Below are positions 9,620 through 18,899 of a DNA stretch of 64,000 nucleotides, one piece after another (the stretch's first letter is position 1; each line of letters starts with the position of its first letter). Below the pieces are notes generated by a model. That model was not told where the DNA came from. It ran no database searches and worked only from the letters and a program-made list of their open reading frames with translations. This DNA comes from Silvimonas soli (GTDB lineage Bacteria; Pseudomonadota; Gammaproteobacteria; Burkholderiales; Chitinibacteraceae): NCBI RefSeq assembly GCF_030035605.1, contig NZ_CP106736.1, forward strand, positions 62,001 to 126,000, in the 5' to 3' direction. A program made the translations under genes and the position numbers.

Positions 9620-9646
9620 TTAGTAATAAGAATTATACTCATTAAC
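9620..9646 (-). promoter_or_regulatory. Candidate Fur box upstream of the TonB receptor
   Basis: Read on the minus strand the region contains AATGAGTATAATTCTTATTA, close to classic Fur-box forms built on AATGATAATNATTATC-like hexamers. It lies about 70-95 bp before the receptor start codon. The match was made by eye, and Fur control is inferred. Confidence 0.5.
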
Positions 9647-9843
9647 ATGTAGAAAAAGTTGCTTTAACGTAAGATTCATCAAGAACGCCGGAAAACTGTG
9701 GCTAAACCCGGGAATTTCTTACTGAAATTCGCCTGATTTGCCGGAACATTCAGAAAATTCACCACCATCCGTTATTGATTCGTAAGTATTTACACCACAA
9801 CACAAGACCAAAAAGTCAGTCAGCGCCATTTGGGATGGTTAAC
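9647..9843. other. Intergenic spacer without recognised gene
   Basis: AT-rich spacer between the receptor promoter region and the terminator of the small secreted-protein gene. No credible open frame or RNA gene is visible. Confidence 0.4.
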
Positions 9844-9887
9844 AAAAAGGCCCGCACCCGGATTTGTTGTCTGGGTGCGGGCCTTTT
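9844..9887 (-). terminator. Rho-independent terminator of the 91-residue secreted-protein gene
   Basis: 15-bp perfect stem AAAAGGCCCGCACCC (9845-9859) / GGGTGCGGGCCTTTT (9873-9887) with a 13-nt loop. It gives a U-run on the minus strand, 33 bp after the stop codon, and is strong enough to act in both directions. Confidence 0.88.
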
Positions 9888-9920
9888 CAGGTCGCCATAT
9901 CGGCGAATGGACATGCCGGG

Positions 9921-10196
9921 CTAATTGACGCTTGCAGGCGCCTGTATGGTGCTTTGAGTGTCGTCCACCTGGGGCTGTGTGGTGGATTGATCCTGGCGGA
10001 TGATCACGTCATCGCTGTTGTCTTTGTTGTACGGTGTCATCGCCGACTGACTGGTATCCCAAGTGTTCAGCCGTGGGGCATTATTATAAAGCCCGTTGCG
10101 ATACCCGCGTTCACCCGTGGCACCTGCAGATGCCAGTGCCGAACCGGCAACAAGCGTAGTGGCAACAGTACAAAGTGTGATGAGTGCCTTTTTCAT
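9921..10196 (-). CDS. Small secreted protein of unknown function
   Basis: 91-residue protein with a clear signal peptide (about residues 1-22, MKKALITLCTVATTLVAGSA then LA). The mature part is short, polar and rich in Asp, Gln, Ser and Thr (for example DNSDDVIIRQDQSTTQPQVD), with no cysteine. AGGAG lies 7 bases before the ATG, and the gene has its own strong terminator, so it is probably genuine and monocistronic. I do not recognise a family. Low-complexity composition points to a disordered periplasmic or secreted protein. Confidence 0.7.
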   Translation of the reverse strand: MKKALITLCTVATTLVAGSALASAGATGERGYRNGLYNNAPRLNTWDTSQSAMTPYNKDNSDDVIIRQDQSTTQPQVDDTQSTIQAPASVN

Positions 10197-10353
10197 GACA
10201 GTCTCCTGTAGTGGTTAAGCATGAATATGGCCCTGAAGGTCATGCCTTCACTCTACCAAAGACTGATTTGCGCCTATGTCGGTCAGGCAGGCGGATTGGC
10301 GTCAGTCAGGCGCTACCGGGCTGTCGGCCTTCGCTGAGGGCGGCTTCCCACAA

Positions 10354-10379
10354 AAAAACCCGCCAGCAGGCGGGTTTTT
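10354..10379 (-). terminator. Rho-independent terminator of the Rieske oxygenase gene
   Basis: 11-bp stem AAAAACCCGCC (10354-10364) / GGCGGGTTTTT (10369-10379) with a 4-nt loop. It is followed by U residues on the minus strand, 30 bp after the oxygenase stop codon. Confidence 0.88.
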
Positions 10380-10409
10380 GATGTTACAGGGCACGTAGGC
10401 CGCCATCTG

Positions 10410-11513
10410 TTAAAGACGTAGTTCGCGCCGCAAAAACTGGTGAAAGTGCTGCATGCCGTCTTCCATCGGCGACTGGTACGGCCCTACTTCATTGCGGCCA
10501 GCCGCGTGTAGCGCCTCGCGACCCAATTCCATGCGTCGGATGATTTCGCCATCTTCTACCGCGGTTTCCATATAAGCCGCTTGTTCGGCAGCGATGAATT
10601 CCGGCTCGAAATAAGCGATGTCTTCCGGGTAATAGAATTCGACCACGTTTTTGTAACTGCGCGGCCCGGTCGGAATCAGTGTGGAAATCACCAGCGTATG
10701 CGGATACCACTCCACCATAACGTTGGGATAGTAAGTCAGCCAGATCGCGCCATAAGGCGGCTGCTCGCCGCGATTGTACTCAAGCACCTGCTTGTGCCAA
10801 TGCTCATAGGTCTTTGAGCCGGGCTTGGAGAGCGCGTTGTGTACACCCACCGTCTGCACCGAATACCAGTCGGCGAACTCCCACTTCAGATCGTCGCAAG
10901 TCACAAACTTGCCCAAGCCTGGGTGGAATGGCTCGACGTGATAGTCCTCCAGATAAACCTCAATAAAGGTTTTCCAGTTGCCTTCGTATTCATCCACGCT
11001 AACGCTATGAAAGACGTAGTTGGAGAAATCGAGATCTTTGGCTACGCCGAGATTTTTGAGGTCACCTTCGATGTCGCGACCATTTTTCTCAAACAACAAC
11101 CCGTTCCAGTTCTGCAGTTGGGTTTCTGGCAGATGCAGGCACGGGTTGTCGTCAAAATGCGGTGCACCGAGCAAATGACCGTCATTGTTGTACGTCCAGC
11201 GATGCAATGGGCAAACGGTGTGTGAGCCATTGCCGCGCCCTTCCAGCATCAAAGCCTGGCGATGCCGGCAGACGTTGGAAAGCGCTTTGACGCCAGAGGC
11301 GGAACGTTTCAGGTAGCGAGCGCCGTTGGTGGCTTCAAGGACGTGGTAATCACCGACCTCTGGCACCATCAGTTCATGACCAATATATTTGGGGCCATGC
11401 TCGAACAGGAGTTCAAGTTCACGCTGATACAGGGCTTCGTCGAAGTATGCCGAAATCGGCAACTGGGTGGACATGTCCAGCTGCATGGACGCAGCCGTAG
11501 CCAGAATATTCAT
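10410..11513 (-). CDS. Rieske-type non-heme iron oxygenase, alpha subunit
   Basis: 367-residue oxygenase. The Rieske [2Fe-2S] motif C-R-H...C-P-L-H (NVCRHRQA then HTVCPLHRW) falls at about residues 83-105. The catalytic domain contains EDYHVEPFHPGL, whose two histidines are the usual mononuclear-iron ligands. Such enzymes hydroxylate or demethylate aromatic or quaternary-ammonium substrates using electrons from a reductase. No reductase or ferredoxin gene is adjacent, so it must borrow a partner. ATG 11513 is preferred; a GTG four codons upstream (11525) is in frame but directly abuts the GGGGGT tract. Length and the single-component context fit the glycine betaine/carnitine oxygenase-like group as well as aromatic ones. 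The substrate is undetermined. Confidence 0.88.
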   Translation of the reverse strand: MNILATAASMQLDMSTQLPISAYFDEALYQRELELLFEHGPKYIGHELMVPEVGDYHVLEATNGARYLKRSASGVKALSNVCRHRQALMLEGRGNGSHTVCPLHRWTYNNDGHLLGAPHFDDNPCLHLPETQLQNWNGLLFEKNGRDIEGDLKNLGVAKDLDFSNYVFHSVSVDEYEGNWKTFIEVYLEDYHVEPFHPGLGKFVTCDDLKWEFADWYSVQTVGVHNALSKPGSKTYEHWHKQVLEYNRGEQPPYGAIWLTYYPNVMVEWYPHTLVISTLIPTGPRSYKNVVEFYYPEDIAYFEPEFIAAEQAAYMETAVEDGEIIRRMELGREALHAAGRNEVGPYQSPMEDGMQHFHQFLRRELRL

Positions 11514-12025
11514 AGTATCCCACACCCCCTGGGCTAGAAGGTCTAAGACGTCTTGCCACTTTGCTGACGCAAAGTGCGCAGCGGATGGGTGGGCAAGCCA
11601 TCAAGCATTAATCAAATTCGGAGCGCAAAACCCCGAGCCACGAGAGGCCGAATTCTGCCCGCAACGGGGGCTTTACGCAAGTGTCATGGGATTGGAAAGC
11701 TTCTAAAAATCAGGAATTTGATAACAGAAGTGAGTCTGCGCGCCTGCGAAAACAGGGGTTGGCGTGGCCGTTTTCAGTCTTCAGAGTGCGGGCTGACTGC
11801 AGGTCGGTTGGCGCAATTTCCAGTCAGAAAAGCAATGCCTGACGCCGCACTGTACAATGCTCTATTGAGTTGCACATTGCGCGCCCGGTTTTCCAGGGCA
11901 AAACAGTCCGCAGCACCCTATTCTTTGGTCGTGATCAGAACGGATATATCTATTTGTTTTGTCACGGCCTTTCCCGGCAACGCCGCGCAATGCCTTGCCG
12001 GGCAAGAACGACACAGGAACACACC
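11514..12025. other. 512-bp intergenic region with two palindromes
   Basis: There is no convincing gene. Near the oxygenase start are a 10-bp palindrome AAGACGTCTT (11545-11554) and an 8-bp inverted repeat CACTTTGC-TGAC-GCAAAGTG (11557-11576). Both are operator-like and placed to control the leftward oxygenase gene. The remainder should include the promoter of the rightward DUF1456 gene, which I could not define. Confidence 0.5.
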
Positions 12026-12493
12026 ATGATCAATAACGACGTAATGCGCAGCGTGCGCTACATGCTGGATCTGAGCGACAAGCGCATTGTCGACATCCTC
12101 AAGCTGGCCGACTTTGAGGCACAAAAAGAAGACGTGGCCGCATGGCTGAAGAAAGATGAAGAAGAAGGCTACGCGGAGTGCGACGACAAAACCATGGCGC
12201 ACTTTCTGAATGGTCTGGTGATTTTCAAGCGTGGTAAAGACGACACCCGCGCGCCGCAGCCTACCGTCTGGCCAGTCACCAACAACACAGTTCTGAAAAA
12301 ACTGCGTGTGGCTTTTGAACTGAAAGAAGACGACATGCACACCATTCTGGCGGCATCGGGATTCGAGGTATCCAAGCCAGAATTGAGCGCACTGTTTCGC
12401 AAAGAGGGTCAGAAAAACTACCGCGCCTGTGGCGATCAGTTGCTGCGCAACTTCCTCAAGGGTTTGACGCTGCGGGTGCGTGGTCCGAATTAA
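12026..12493 (+). CDS. DUF1456 (YehS-like) protein
   Basis: 155-residue cytoplasmic protein made of two tandem copies of a helical unit of about 68 residues. Compare NNDVMRSVRYMLDLSD...HFLNGLVIFKRGK with NNTVLKKLRVAFELKE...NFLKGLTLRVRG. This duplicated architecture is that of the DUF1456/YehS family, whose biochemical role is unknown. ATG 12026 has CAGGA 8-12 bases upstream. It stands alone, convergent with trhO, and the two share a bidirectional terminator. Confidence 0.88.
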   Translation: MINNDVMRSVRYMLDLSDKRIVDILKLADFEAQKEDVAAWLKKDEEEGYAECDDKTMAHFLNGLVIFKRGKDDTRAPQPTVWPVTNNTVLKKLRVAFELKEDDMHTILAASGFEVSKPELSALFRKEGQKNYRACGDQLLRNFLKGLTLRVRGPN

Positions 12494-12547
12494 GTCGGGC
12501 CGCAGGCCATATGACTGTGTGCCAACTTGATGGTTGTGTTGGCACCA

Positions 12548-12588
12548 GCAAAAAAATAGCCCGCACATTGATGCGGGCTATTTTTTGC
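12548..12588. terminator. Bidirectional terminator between convergent genes
   Basis: Long perfect stem, arms ending AAAAAATAGCCCGCA (to 12565) and TGCGGGCTATTTTTT (from 12572), with a 6-nt loop. The A/U tracts make it functional on both strands. Confidence 0.9.
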
Positions 12589-12608
12589 ATGCATTCAGTG
12601 AATGGCTG

Positions 12609-13556
12609 TCAGTCTTCCTGCTCGCGCATATTGCGACCCAGCGGACTGGGCTGATTGCGGGCCTTGGCCAGTTCAATCTGCTTTTGCCGCTCACGCGCAC
12701 CGGCGCGGGTTTTCTCGCTGAGACTGTTCCAGCAATGCGGGCAGCTAATGCCGGGCACATAATGTGGCGATTTGCGTTCTTCTACCGACACCGGCTCGCG
12801 GCAGGCGTGGCACAACTCAAAATCGCCTTCGCTCAAATCGTGGCGCACGGTGACGCGGTTATCAAACACAAAACAGTCGCCCTTCCAGCGGGATTCTTCC
12901 TGCGGCACGGTTTCCAGGTATTTCAGAATCCCGCCTTTCAGGTGGAAGACCTCTTCAAAACCTTCACCCAACATATAACTGGATGCTTTCTCGCAACGAA
13001 TGCCGCCGGTGCAGAACATGGCGACTTTCTTGTGTTTGGCCGGGTCGAAATGTTCTTTGATGTACTCGGGAAACTCGCTGAAGCTGGTGGTTTGCGGGTC
13101 AACGGCGCGCTCGAAAGTACCAATCGCCACTTCATAATCGTTGCGGGTATCGATCACTAGTACTTCCGGATCGGCAATCAGCGCATTCCAGTCTTGCGGC
13201 TCAACGTAAGTGCCAACTTTTTTGTTGGGGTCCACGCCGGGCACGCCCAAGGTGACGATCTCTTTTTTGAGTTTGACCTTGGTGCGATAGAAAGGCTGCT
13301 CGTCGCAATACGATTCTTTGTGATCGATATCGAGCATGCGCGGATCGTTCTTGAGCCAGGTCAGCAAGCCATCAATCGCCTCACGCGTGCCAGACACGGT
13401 GCCATTGATGCCCTCTTGGGCCAGCAGCAGCGTGCCCTTCACGCCCAGGTCTTTCATGCATTGCTGCAGCGGCTCACGCAGTTCAACGTAATCAGTCAGC
13501 GTGACGAACTTGTATAGCGCAGCCACCACGATGGGATGCGCGGTATTTTGAGTCAT
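12609..13556 (-). CDS. trhO: tRNA uridine(34) hydroxylase, rhodanese family
   Basis: 315-residue cytoplasmic enzyme of the YceA/TrhO family, which hydroxylates U34 of tRNAs on the way to 5-(carboxy)methoxyuridine. An N-terminal acylphosphatase-like domain spans about 1-95. The rhodanese domain (about 120-220) has the active-site loop CTGGIRCEK, with Cys182 as the catalytic residue. A C-terminal cysteine-rich zinc-binding-like segment (CHACREP...CPHCWNSL, about 248-285) follows. Length and all these features match the family. It is convergent with the DUF1456 gene. Confidence 0.92.
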   Translation of the reverse strand: MTQNTAHPIVVAALYKFVTLTDYVELREPLQQCMKDLGVKGTLLLAQEGINGTVSGTREAIDGLLTWLKNDPRMLDIDHKESYCDEQPFYRTKVKLKKEIVTLGVPGVDPNKKVGTYVEPQDWNALIADPEVLVIDTRNDYEVAIGTFERAVDPQTTSFSEFPEYIKEHFDPAKHKKVAMFCTGGIRCEKASSYMLGEGFEEVFHLKGGILKYLETVPQEESRWKGDCFVFDNRVTVRHDLSEGDFELCHACREPVSVEERKSPHYVPGISCPHCWNSLSEKTRAGARERQKQIELAKARNQPSPLGRNMREQED

Positions 13557-13798
13557 TCAGAAAATCTCCAGGTGGTCGTCCACGTAAAGGACGGACCCGA
13601 TAAAAAGGCCGGCCAGCGCCGGAAGCCGGAATGTACCCGCGTCGCAAAATTGATTCAACCGACTTTCACGTAAAGCAAACATGAAATGCGATGCGCGGCT
13701 AATGGCAAATACGATTCGTCTATTCACCGCATTTACCTTGGTATCCCGTGAAAACTCCCCGACGATGCGTTTCTCGCAACGCAGGGAGTATTTCAATC

Positions 13799-14275
13799 AT
13801 GAAAAAACATATTTCGTTGTCCGCCTTGGTTCTGTCTGCCGCCTTCACCATTCAAGCTGCTCCCGCTTTCAGTGCCGACGCTGCTTCTACCGTAATCGGC
13901 TCTGGTGCCATGTCGGTCGCTTATGCGCCTGTGCTATCTGTAACCGGACATCCATTTGAAGCTTCAGCAGCTGCGGGCGGAGGCAGTGCCATGATCGTTG
14001 CCGGTCTGGTTATCGGCACGGGCGACGTGATTGAAGTATCGGTGCAGAAAGTTGCCGATGGCAGCAAAGCAACCGTGGCTGTCTCTGCCGACGTCGTCAA
14101 AAAACTGGGGGTTGCGGTTGGCCAGACCGTGACCGCAGTTTCTGAGGCTACCGGTTATTCCTTGATCTATTCCGGTCAGATTCTGGCTTTTGTACCCAAC
14201 GCCGCCGGCCAATCCTTGCTGGAACACAGCCGCGTTAGCGATGCGAGCGCCCCCGCTGCCGCGGCAGGTCACTAA
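13799..14275 (+). CDS. Secreted protein of unknown function
   Basis: 158-residue protein with a signal peptide (about 1-26, MKKHISLSALVLSAAFTIQA then APAFSA). The mature part is Ala/Val/Gly rich and ends in an Ala-rich tail (DASAPAAAAGH). AGGGAG lies about 10 bases before the ATG at 13799. It is separated by only 2 bases from the following DUF2145 gene, so the two are very likely co-translated. I do not recognise the family. Alternating small and beta-branched residues suggest a beta-rich periplasmic domain. Confidence 0.75.
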   Translation: MKKHISLSALVLSAAFTIQAAPAFSADAASTVIGSGAMSVAYAPVLSVTGHPFEASAAAGGGSAMIVAGLVIGTGDVIEVSVQKVADGSKATVAVSADVVKKLGVAVGQTVTAVSEATGYSLIYSGQILAFVPNAAGQSLLEHSRVSDASAPAAAAGH

Positions 14276-14277
14276 AG

Positions 14278-15117
14278 ATGGCGAATCGCAAATTCCCCCG
14301 CATTTGCGCACTGATTTGTGCAATGGTGCTTGGTATATCCAGTACGGCGTGGGCGGGTCAGACCTGCAGCGACGCACCCATTGACGGCACCGTTGTCCGC
14401 AACGCCCTGGAAGCGGGCTTGCAGGCCTCCCGGGCTCTTGATGAGCTGCAACCCAAAGTGGCCTTGATTGCACGCATTGGCTCGGACCTTTCCGAGTACG
14501 GCCTGCGTTATTCGCACCTCGGGTTCATCTCACGTGAAGCACCGGGACAGCCTTGGCGCATGACCCATTTGCTCAATGAGTGTGGCTCGGCCACGTCAGA
14601 GTTGTGGCATGAAGGTTTGGGTAATTTCTTCATGGATGACATGTTCTCGTTTGATTCCTTGATCATGATCCCTGATGCAAAAACCCAGGAGGTACTGTGG
14701 GGCTTGTTGCACAATCCCGTTGCGCTGGAGCAGATGCATTCGACCAGCTATAGCGTTGTAGCCTACCCGTTTTCAACGCTGCACCAGAATTCAAACCAAT
14801 GGGTGCTGGAGGTGCTGGCTGAGGCACAAGGCGGCAAGGTCATCAATGGCCGTGAGCGTGCTCAAGCCTGGCTCAAGGCTAATGGGTATCAGCCCAGCAC
14901 GCTTAAGATCGGCATGTTCAAGCGCCTGGGTGGGCGAATGTTCAAGGCCAATGTTGCGTTTGACGGGCAACCGGGCGATCGGCGGGCTGCTGGCCTGATT
15001 GATGTGGTCACGGTGGATTCCATTCGCCAGTTCATGAAGTCGCTGGAGATCGAGCAATCCGAACGTGAGGTAATTGCCAAGGGTATTGTCGTTGTACCAG
15101 CAACAAAGGGCCGCTGA
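14278..15117 (+). CDS. DUF2145 family secreted protein
   Basis: 279-residue protein with a signal peptide (about 1-26, cleavage after SSTAWA). The body matches my memory of DUF2145: LRYSHLGFISREAPGQPWRMTHLLNECG, then SYSVVAYPFSTLHQNSNQWVLEVLA. A His/Cys/Asn set in these two conserved stretches (SHLGF, NECG, NSNQWVLE) is arranged as in papain-like/NlpC-like folds, which may hint at hydrolase ancestry; that is inference. Its partner 2 bases upstream is a small secreted protein, suggesting a periplasmic pair. No biochemical function is known to me. Confidence 0.8.
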   Translation: MANRKFPRICALICAMVLGISSTAWAGQTCSDAPIDGTVVRNALEAGLQASRALDELQPKVALIARIGSDLSEYGLRYSHLGFISREAPGQPWRMTHLLNECGSATSELWHEGLGNFFMDDMFSFDSLIMIPDAKTQEVLWGLLHNPVALEQMHSTSYSVVAYPFSTLHQNSNQWVLEVLAEAQGGKVINGRERAQAWLKANGYQPSTLKIGMFKRLGGRMFKANVAFDGQPGDRRAAGLIDVVTVDSIRQFMKSLEIEQSEREVIAKGIVVVPATKGR

Positions 15118-15146
15118 CCTTCGGTATTTCGCAGGCAAAGGGAATG

Positions 15147-15178
15147 AAAAAAGCCGACTGGATACAGTCGGCTTTTTT
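15147..15178. terminator. Bidirectional terminator between DUF2145 gene and acnB
   Basis: 14-bp stem AAAAAAGCCGACTG (15147-15160) / CAGTCGGCTTTTTT (15165-15178) with a 4-nt loop. It has A/U tracts on both sides and lies between convergent genes. Confidence 0.9.
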
Positions 15179-15201
15179 GTTACTACATTGTTCGTCCAGA
15201 A

Positions 15202-17787
15202 TCAGACGGTCGCTTTATCCGCTTGCGCCTGGTAGGTATCGATCTCATTAAAGTTGAGGTAGCGATACACTTCTTTGCTCTTGGAAGCCAGCACGCCTAC
15301 ATCGGTCATATATTCCTCAACTGTCGGAATACGACCCAGGCGCGAAGCAATTGCGGCCAGTTCGGCGGAGCTCAGGAACACGTTGGTGTTCTTGCCCAGA
15401 CGGTTCGGGAAGTTACGGGTGGAAGTCGAAACCACGGTCGCGCCTTCACGTACTTGCGCCTGGTTACCCATGCACAGCGAGCAGCCTGGCATTTCGGTAC
15501 GAGCGCCAGCAGTGCCAAAGGTGCCGTAGTAGCCTTCTTCGGTCAGTTGCTGTGCATCCATCTTGGTCGGCGGTGCAATCCACAGTTTGACCGGGATATC
15601 GCGCTTGCCTTCCAGTAATTTGCCTGCGGCACGGAAGTGGCCGATGTTGGTCATGCAAGAGCCGATGAATACTTCGTCGATCTTGGTGCCAGCAACTTCG
15701 GACAACACTTTCACATCATCCGGATCGTTCGGGCAAGCCAGGATCGGCTCTTTCACGTCGGCCAGATCAATCTCGATTACGGCGGCGTATTCTGCGTCGG
15801 CATCCGGCTCGATCAGGTTCGGGTTGGCCAGCCAAGCTTCCATGGCCTTCACGCGACGAGCGATGGTCTTGGCATCGCCGTAACCGTTGGTGATCATGGA
15901 CTTCAACAGCACGATGTTCGAATTGAGATATTCGATGATCGGGGCTTTATCCAGACGCACCGAACAACCGGCGGCCGAACGCTCGGCCGAAGCATCAGTC
16001 AGTTCAAATGCTTGCTCAACCTTCAGGTTAGGCAGGCCTTCGATTTCCAGAATGCGACCGGAGAAGATGTTCTTCTTGCCAGCCTTCGCGACGGTCAGCA
16101 AACCTGCCTTGATGGCGTACAGCGGAATGGCGTTGACCAGATCACGCAGGGTGATGCCAGGCTGCAGTTCGCCCTTGAAGCGCACCAGTACGGATTCCGG
16201 CATGTCCAGCGGCATTACGCCGGTGGCAGCACCGAACGCGACCAAGCCAGAGCCAGCCGGGAACGAAATACCGATCGGGAAACGGGTGTGGCTGTCGCCG
16301 CCGGTACCAACGGTATCGGGCAGCAGCATACGGTTCAGCCAGGAGTGGATCACGCCATCGCCAGGTTGCAGCGACACGCCGCCACGGTTGCGGATAAATT
16401 CTGGCAGTTCGTGGTGGGTTTTGACGTCCACTGGCTTCGGATAGGCCGCAGTGTGGCAGAACGATTGCATGACCAGATCAGCCGAGAAACCCAGGCAAGC
16501 CAGGTCTTTCAGTTCGTCGCGAGTCATCGGGCCGGTGGTATCTTGCGAGCCAACCGAAGTCATGCGTGGTTCGCAGTAGGTGCCCGGACGCACGCCCTGA
16601 CCTTCCGGCAGGCCAACTGCGCGGCCAACCATTTTCTGTGCCTGGGTGAAACCCTTGGTCGAAACGACTGGAGCGGTCGGCAGGCGGAACAGTGTGGATG
16701 CGGGCAAGCCCAGCGACTCACGCGCCTTGGCAGTCAGGCCACGGCCAATAATCAGGTTGATACGGCCACCGGCACGCACTTCATCAAACAGCACATCAGA
16801 CTTGAGAGCGAACTCGGTCACGACTTCGCCGTTCTTCAATACTTTGCCTTCGTACGGGCGCAATTCAATCACGTCGCCCATGTTCAGACTGGATACGTCC
16901 ACTTCAATTGGCAGCGCGCCGGAGTCTTCTTGCGTGTTGAAGAAGATCGGAGCGATCTTGCCGCCGAGGCAGTAGCCGCCAAAACGCTTGTTCGGCACGA
17001 ACGGGATGTCATCGCCAGTCCACCACAGCACGGAGTTGGTTGCGGACTTGCGGCTGGAGCCGGTGCCGACCACATCGCCAACGTAGGCAATCAGATTGCC
17101 TTTTTTGGCCAGATCCTGAATGAACTGGATTGGGCCGCGTTTGCCGTCTTCTTCCGGCGTAATGCCAGGACGGGCGTTTTTGAGCATGGCCAGGGCGTGC
17201 AACGGAATATCCGGGCGCGACCAGGCATCCGGCGCGGGCGACAGATCATCGGTATTGGTTTCGCCGGTGACCTTGAATACGGTCAGCGTTACCGATTGCG
17301 GTACTTCCGGACGGCTGGTGAACCATTCAGCATCGGCCCAGCTCTGGATCACTTCTTTGGCGTTGGCATTGCCCGCGTCAGACAACTCTTTGACGTCGTG
17401 GAAGTAATCAAACATCAACAGGGTTTTCTTCAGGCCGGCAGCGGCCACGGCGCCGACTTCGGCATCGCCCAGCAGATCAATCATCGGCTTGATATTGAAG
17501 CCACCCAGCATGGTGCCCAGCAACTCAACCGCTTTGGCGCGGGAGATCAGCGTACAGGTATCTTTGCCTTGCGCAACGGCAGCGAGGAACGCCGCTTTGA
17601 CCTTGGCGGCATCGTCCACGCCAGGCGGTACGCGATGGGTGATCAGATCAAGCAGGAATGCCTCTTCGCCGGCGGGCGGGTTTTGCAGCAATGCGACCAG
17701 ATCAGCAGTTTGCTGGGCGGTCAGAGGCAGCGGAGGAATGCCGAGAGCGGCGCGTTCTGCGACGTGCTGGCGATAGGCTTCAAGCAT
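15202..17787 (-). CDS. acnB: Aconitate hydratase B (bifunctional with 2-methylisocitrate dehydratase)
   Basis: 861-residue cytoplasmic TCA-cycle enzyme converting citrate to isocitrate; AcnB proteins usually also dehydrate 2-methylisocitrate. It has the AcnB-specific N-terminal HEAT-like and swivel domains ([20 protein letters not shown]). The [4Fe-4S] ligands are all present: Cys711 (IGSCMTN), Cys769 and Cys772 (CSLCMGN), at essentially the same positions as in E. coli. ATG 17787 gives the normal length; the frame is open upstream without a better start. It stands alone with its own terminator and is divergent from a LysR regulator. Confidence 0.96.
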   Translation of the reverse strand: MLEAYRQHVAERAALGIPPLPLTAQQTADLVALLQNPPAGEEAFLLDLITHRVPPGVDDAAKVKAAFLAAVAQGKDTCTLISRAKAVELLGTMLGGFNIKPMIDLLGDAEVGAVAAAGLKKTLLMFDYFHDVKELSDAGNANAKEVIQSWADAEWFTSRPEVPQSVTLTVFKVTGETNTDDLSPAPDAWSRPDIPLHALAMLKNARPGITPEEDGKRGPIQFIQDLAKKGNLIAYVGDVVGTGSSRKSATNSVLWWTGDDIPFVPNKRFGGYCLGGKIAPIFFNTQEDSGALPIEVDVSSLNMGDVIELRPYEGKVLKNGEVVTEFALKSDVLFDEVRAGGRINLIIGRGLTAKARESLGLPASTLFRLPTAPVVSTKGFTQAQKMVGRAVGLPEGQGVRPGTYCEPRMTSVGSQDTTGPMTRDELKDLACLGFSADLVMQSFCHTAAYPKPVDVKTHHELPEFIRNRGGVSLQPGDGVIHSWLNRMLLPDTVGTGGDSHTRFPIGISFPAGSGLVAFGAATGVMPLDMPESVLVRFKGELQPGITLRDLVNAIPLYAIKAGLLTVAKAGKKNIFSGRILEIEGLPNLKVEQAFELTDASAERSAAGCSVRLDKAPIIEYLNSNIVLLKSMITNGYGDAKTIARRVKAMEAWLANPNLIEPDADAEYAAVIEIDLADVKEPILACPNDPDDVKVLSEVAGTKIDEVFIGSCMTNIGHFRAAGKLLEGKRDIPVKLWIAPPTKMDAQQLTEEGYYGTFGTAGARTEMPGCSLCMGNQAQVREGATVVSTSTRNFPNRLGKNTNVFLSSAELAAIASRLGRIPTVEEYMTDVGVLASKSKEVYRYLNFNEIDTYQAQADKATV

Positions 17788-17954
17788 GAGAATTGTCCTG
17801 TATGGAAGCTGTAAAACAAAACCGACCTGATTGATCGTTCCTGACGGGGTAAAACGGGCCTGTGGCAGCACTTGCCGACCACAACGACCTGCCTTTCTGT
17901 AGCGCAGAATACGCGGATTACACAGCGTCTTCAAACGAGTAATTGCTACAGTAG

Positions 17955-17973
17955 CTGTGAGGTATACTCACAG
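17955..17973. promoter_or_regulatory. Palindrome overlapping the start of the LysR gene
   Basis: CTGTGAG-GTATA-CTCACAG is a perfect 7-bp inverted repeat that ends one base before the ATG at 17975. It also contains TATACT, a good -10 hexamer (17963-17968). It could be an autoregulatory site or the core of a promoter for a near-leaderless transcript. Function is inferred. Confidence 0.45.
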
Positions 17974-17974
17974 G

Positions 17975-18853
17975 ATGAGCCAGTCACTTCCACCACTGAA
18001 CGCATTGCGCGCATTCGAGTCTGCCGCTCGTCTGGAGAGCTTTTCTGCCGCCGCACACGAACTTTTCGTGACGCATGGCGCTGTGAGTAAGCAGATCAAG
18101 CAGTTAGAAGAATGGCTTAACGTCAAACTGTTTGAACGCGCCGGTGGTCGGGTCAAGCTGACCGACGCCGGCTGGCGCTATCTGGTGCAGGTGCAAGACG
18201 GGCTGGACTTGATCTCGAGCGCCACGGCGCAACTACTGCAGCCAGATCGTCAGCGTCGCCTGGTGATCAACTCCACACCCACTTTGGCGTTGCATTGGCT
18301 ACTGCCGCGACTGGCCGGTTTTCGTACGCAGCACCCGGATATTGATCTGCGCATCATGACGTCCGACCGCGACATCAGCCGGATTGATACGCCGTTTGAT
18401 CTCGCCATTCGCCGTGGCCCGGGCGACTGGCCCGGCCATGTTGCCAAGCCTTTTCTGGAAGAGCGCGAAGTTTTGTTGTGCAGCCCGGAGCTACTACAAC
18501 GTATTGCACTGGATAAACCGGCCGACCTGGCTCGGCACACGCTGCTGTATGCCGATACTCGCCCTACGGCGTGGCAGCGCTGGCTGACCCTGGCTGGCGT
18601 GCCCGACCTAAAACCAGCCGCCACACTGCAGTTTGACCACTTCCACTTCACCTTGCAGGCAGCCATGGACGGGCTTGGCGTCACGCTCGGGCCGCTGCCA
18701 ATGATGCAAGGTGAACTGGATCGCGGCGGTCTGGTCATCGCCCTGCCCGCGCCTGTGGTTCCCGTGCGTGACTACTACTGGGTGGTGCCGCGATTATTAA
18801 TGGATGATCCGGCGATTGGGGCATTTTGCCAGTGGCTGGAAAGCGCAGGCTGA
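17975..18853 (+). CDS. LysR-family regulator, GcvA-like
   Basis: 292-residue regulator. The N-terminal winged helix (about 1-65, PPLNALRAFESAARLESFSA then HGAVSKQIKQLE) is of the GcvA/AmpR subgroup. A periplasmic-binding-like effector domain follows (about 90-292). ATG 17975 is preceded by a palindrome rather than by a good ribosome-binding site. It is divergent from acnB and 46 bp upstream of an alpha/beta hydrolase gene, either of which could be a target. The effector is unknown. Confidence 0.9.
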   Translation: MSQSLPPLNALRAFESAARLESFSAAAHELFVTHGAVSKQIKQLEEWLNVKLFERAGGRVKLTDAGWRYLVQVQDGLDLISSATAQLLQPDRQRRLVINSTPTLALHWLLPRLAGFRTQHPDIDLRIMTSDRDISRIDTPFDLAIRRGPGDWPGHVAKPFLEEREVLLCSPELLQRIALDKPADLARHTLLYADTRPTAWQRWLTLAGVPDLKPAATLQFDHFHFTLQAAMDGLGVTLGPLPMMQGELDRGGLVIALPAPVVPVRDYYWVVPRLLMDDPAIGAFCQWLESAG

Positions 18854-18899
18854 ACCAGCCCGAACCCGGTAACCGCCACAAATCATAAGGAAAAATGCG

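Noticed and set aside
15637..17814. 725-residue open frame antisense to acnB
   Set aside because: Lies fully opposite a well supported aconitase. It is rich in Gly, His and Gln without domain signs, and is a codon-bias shadow.
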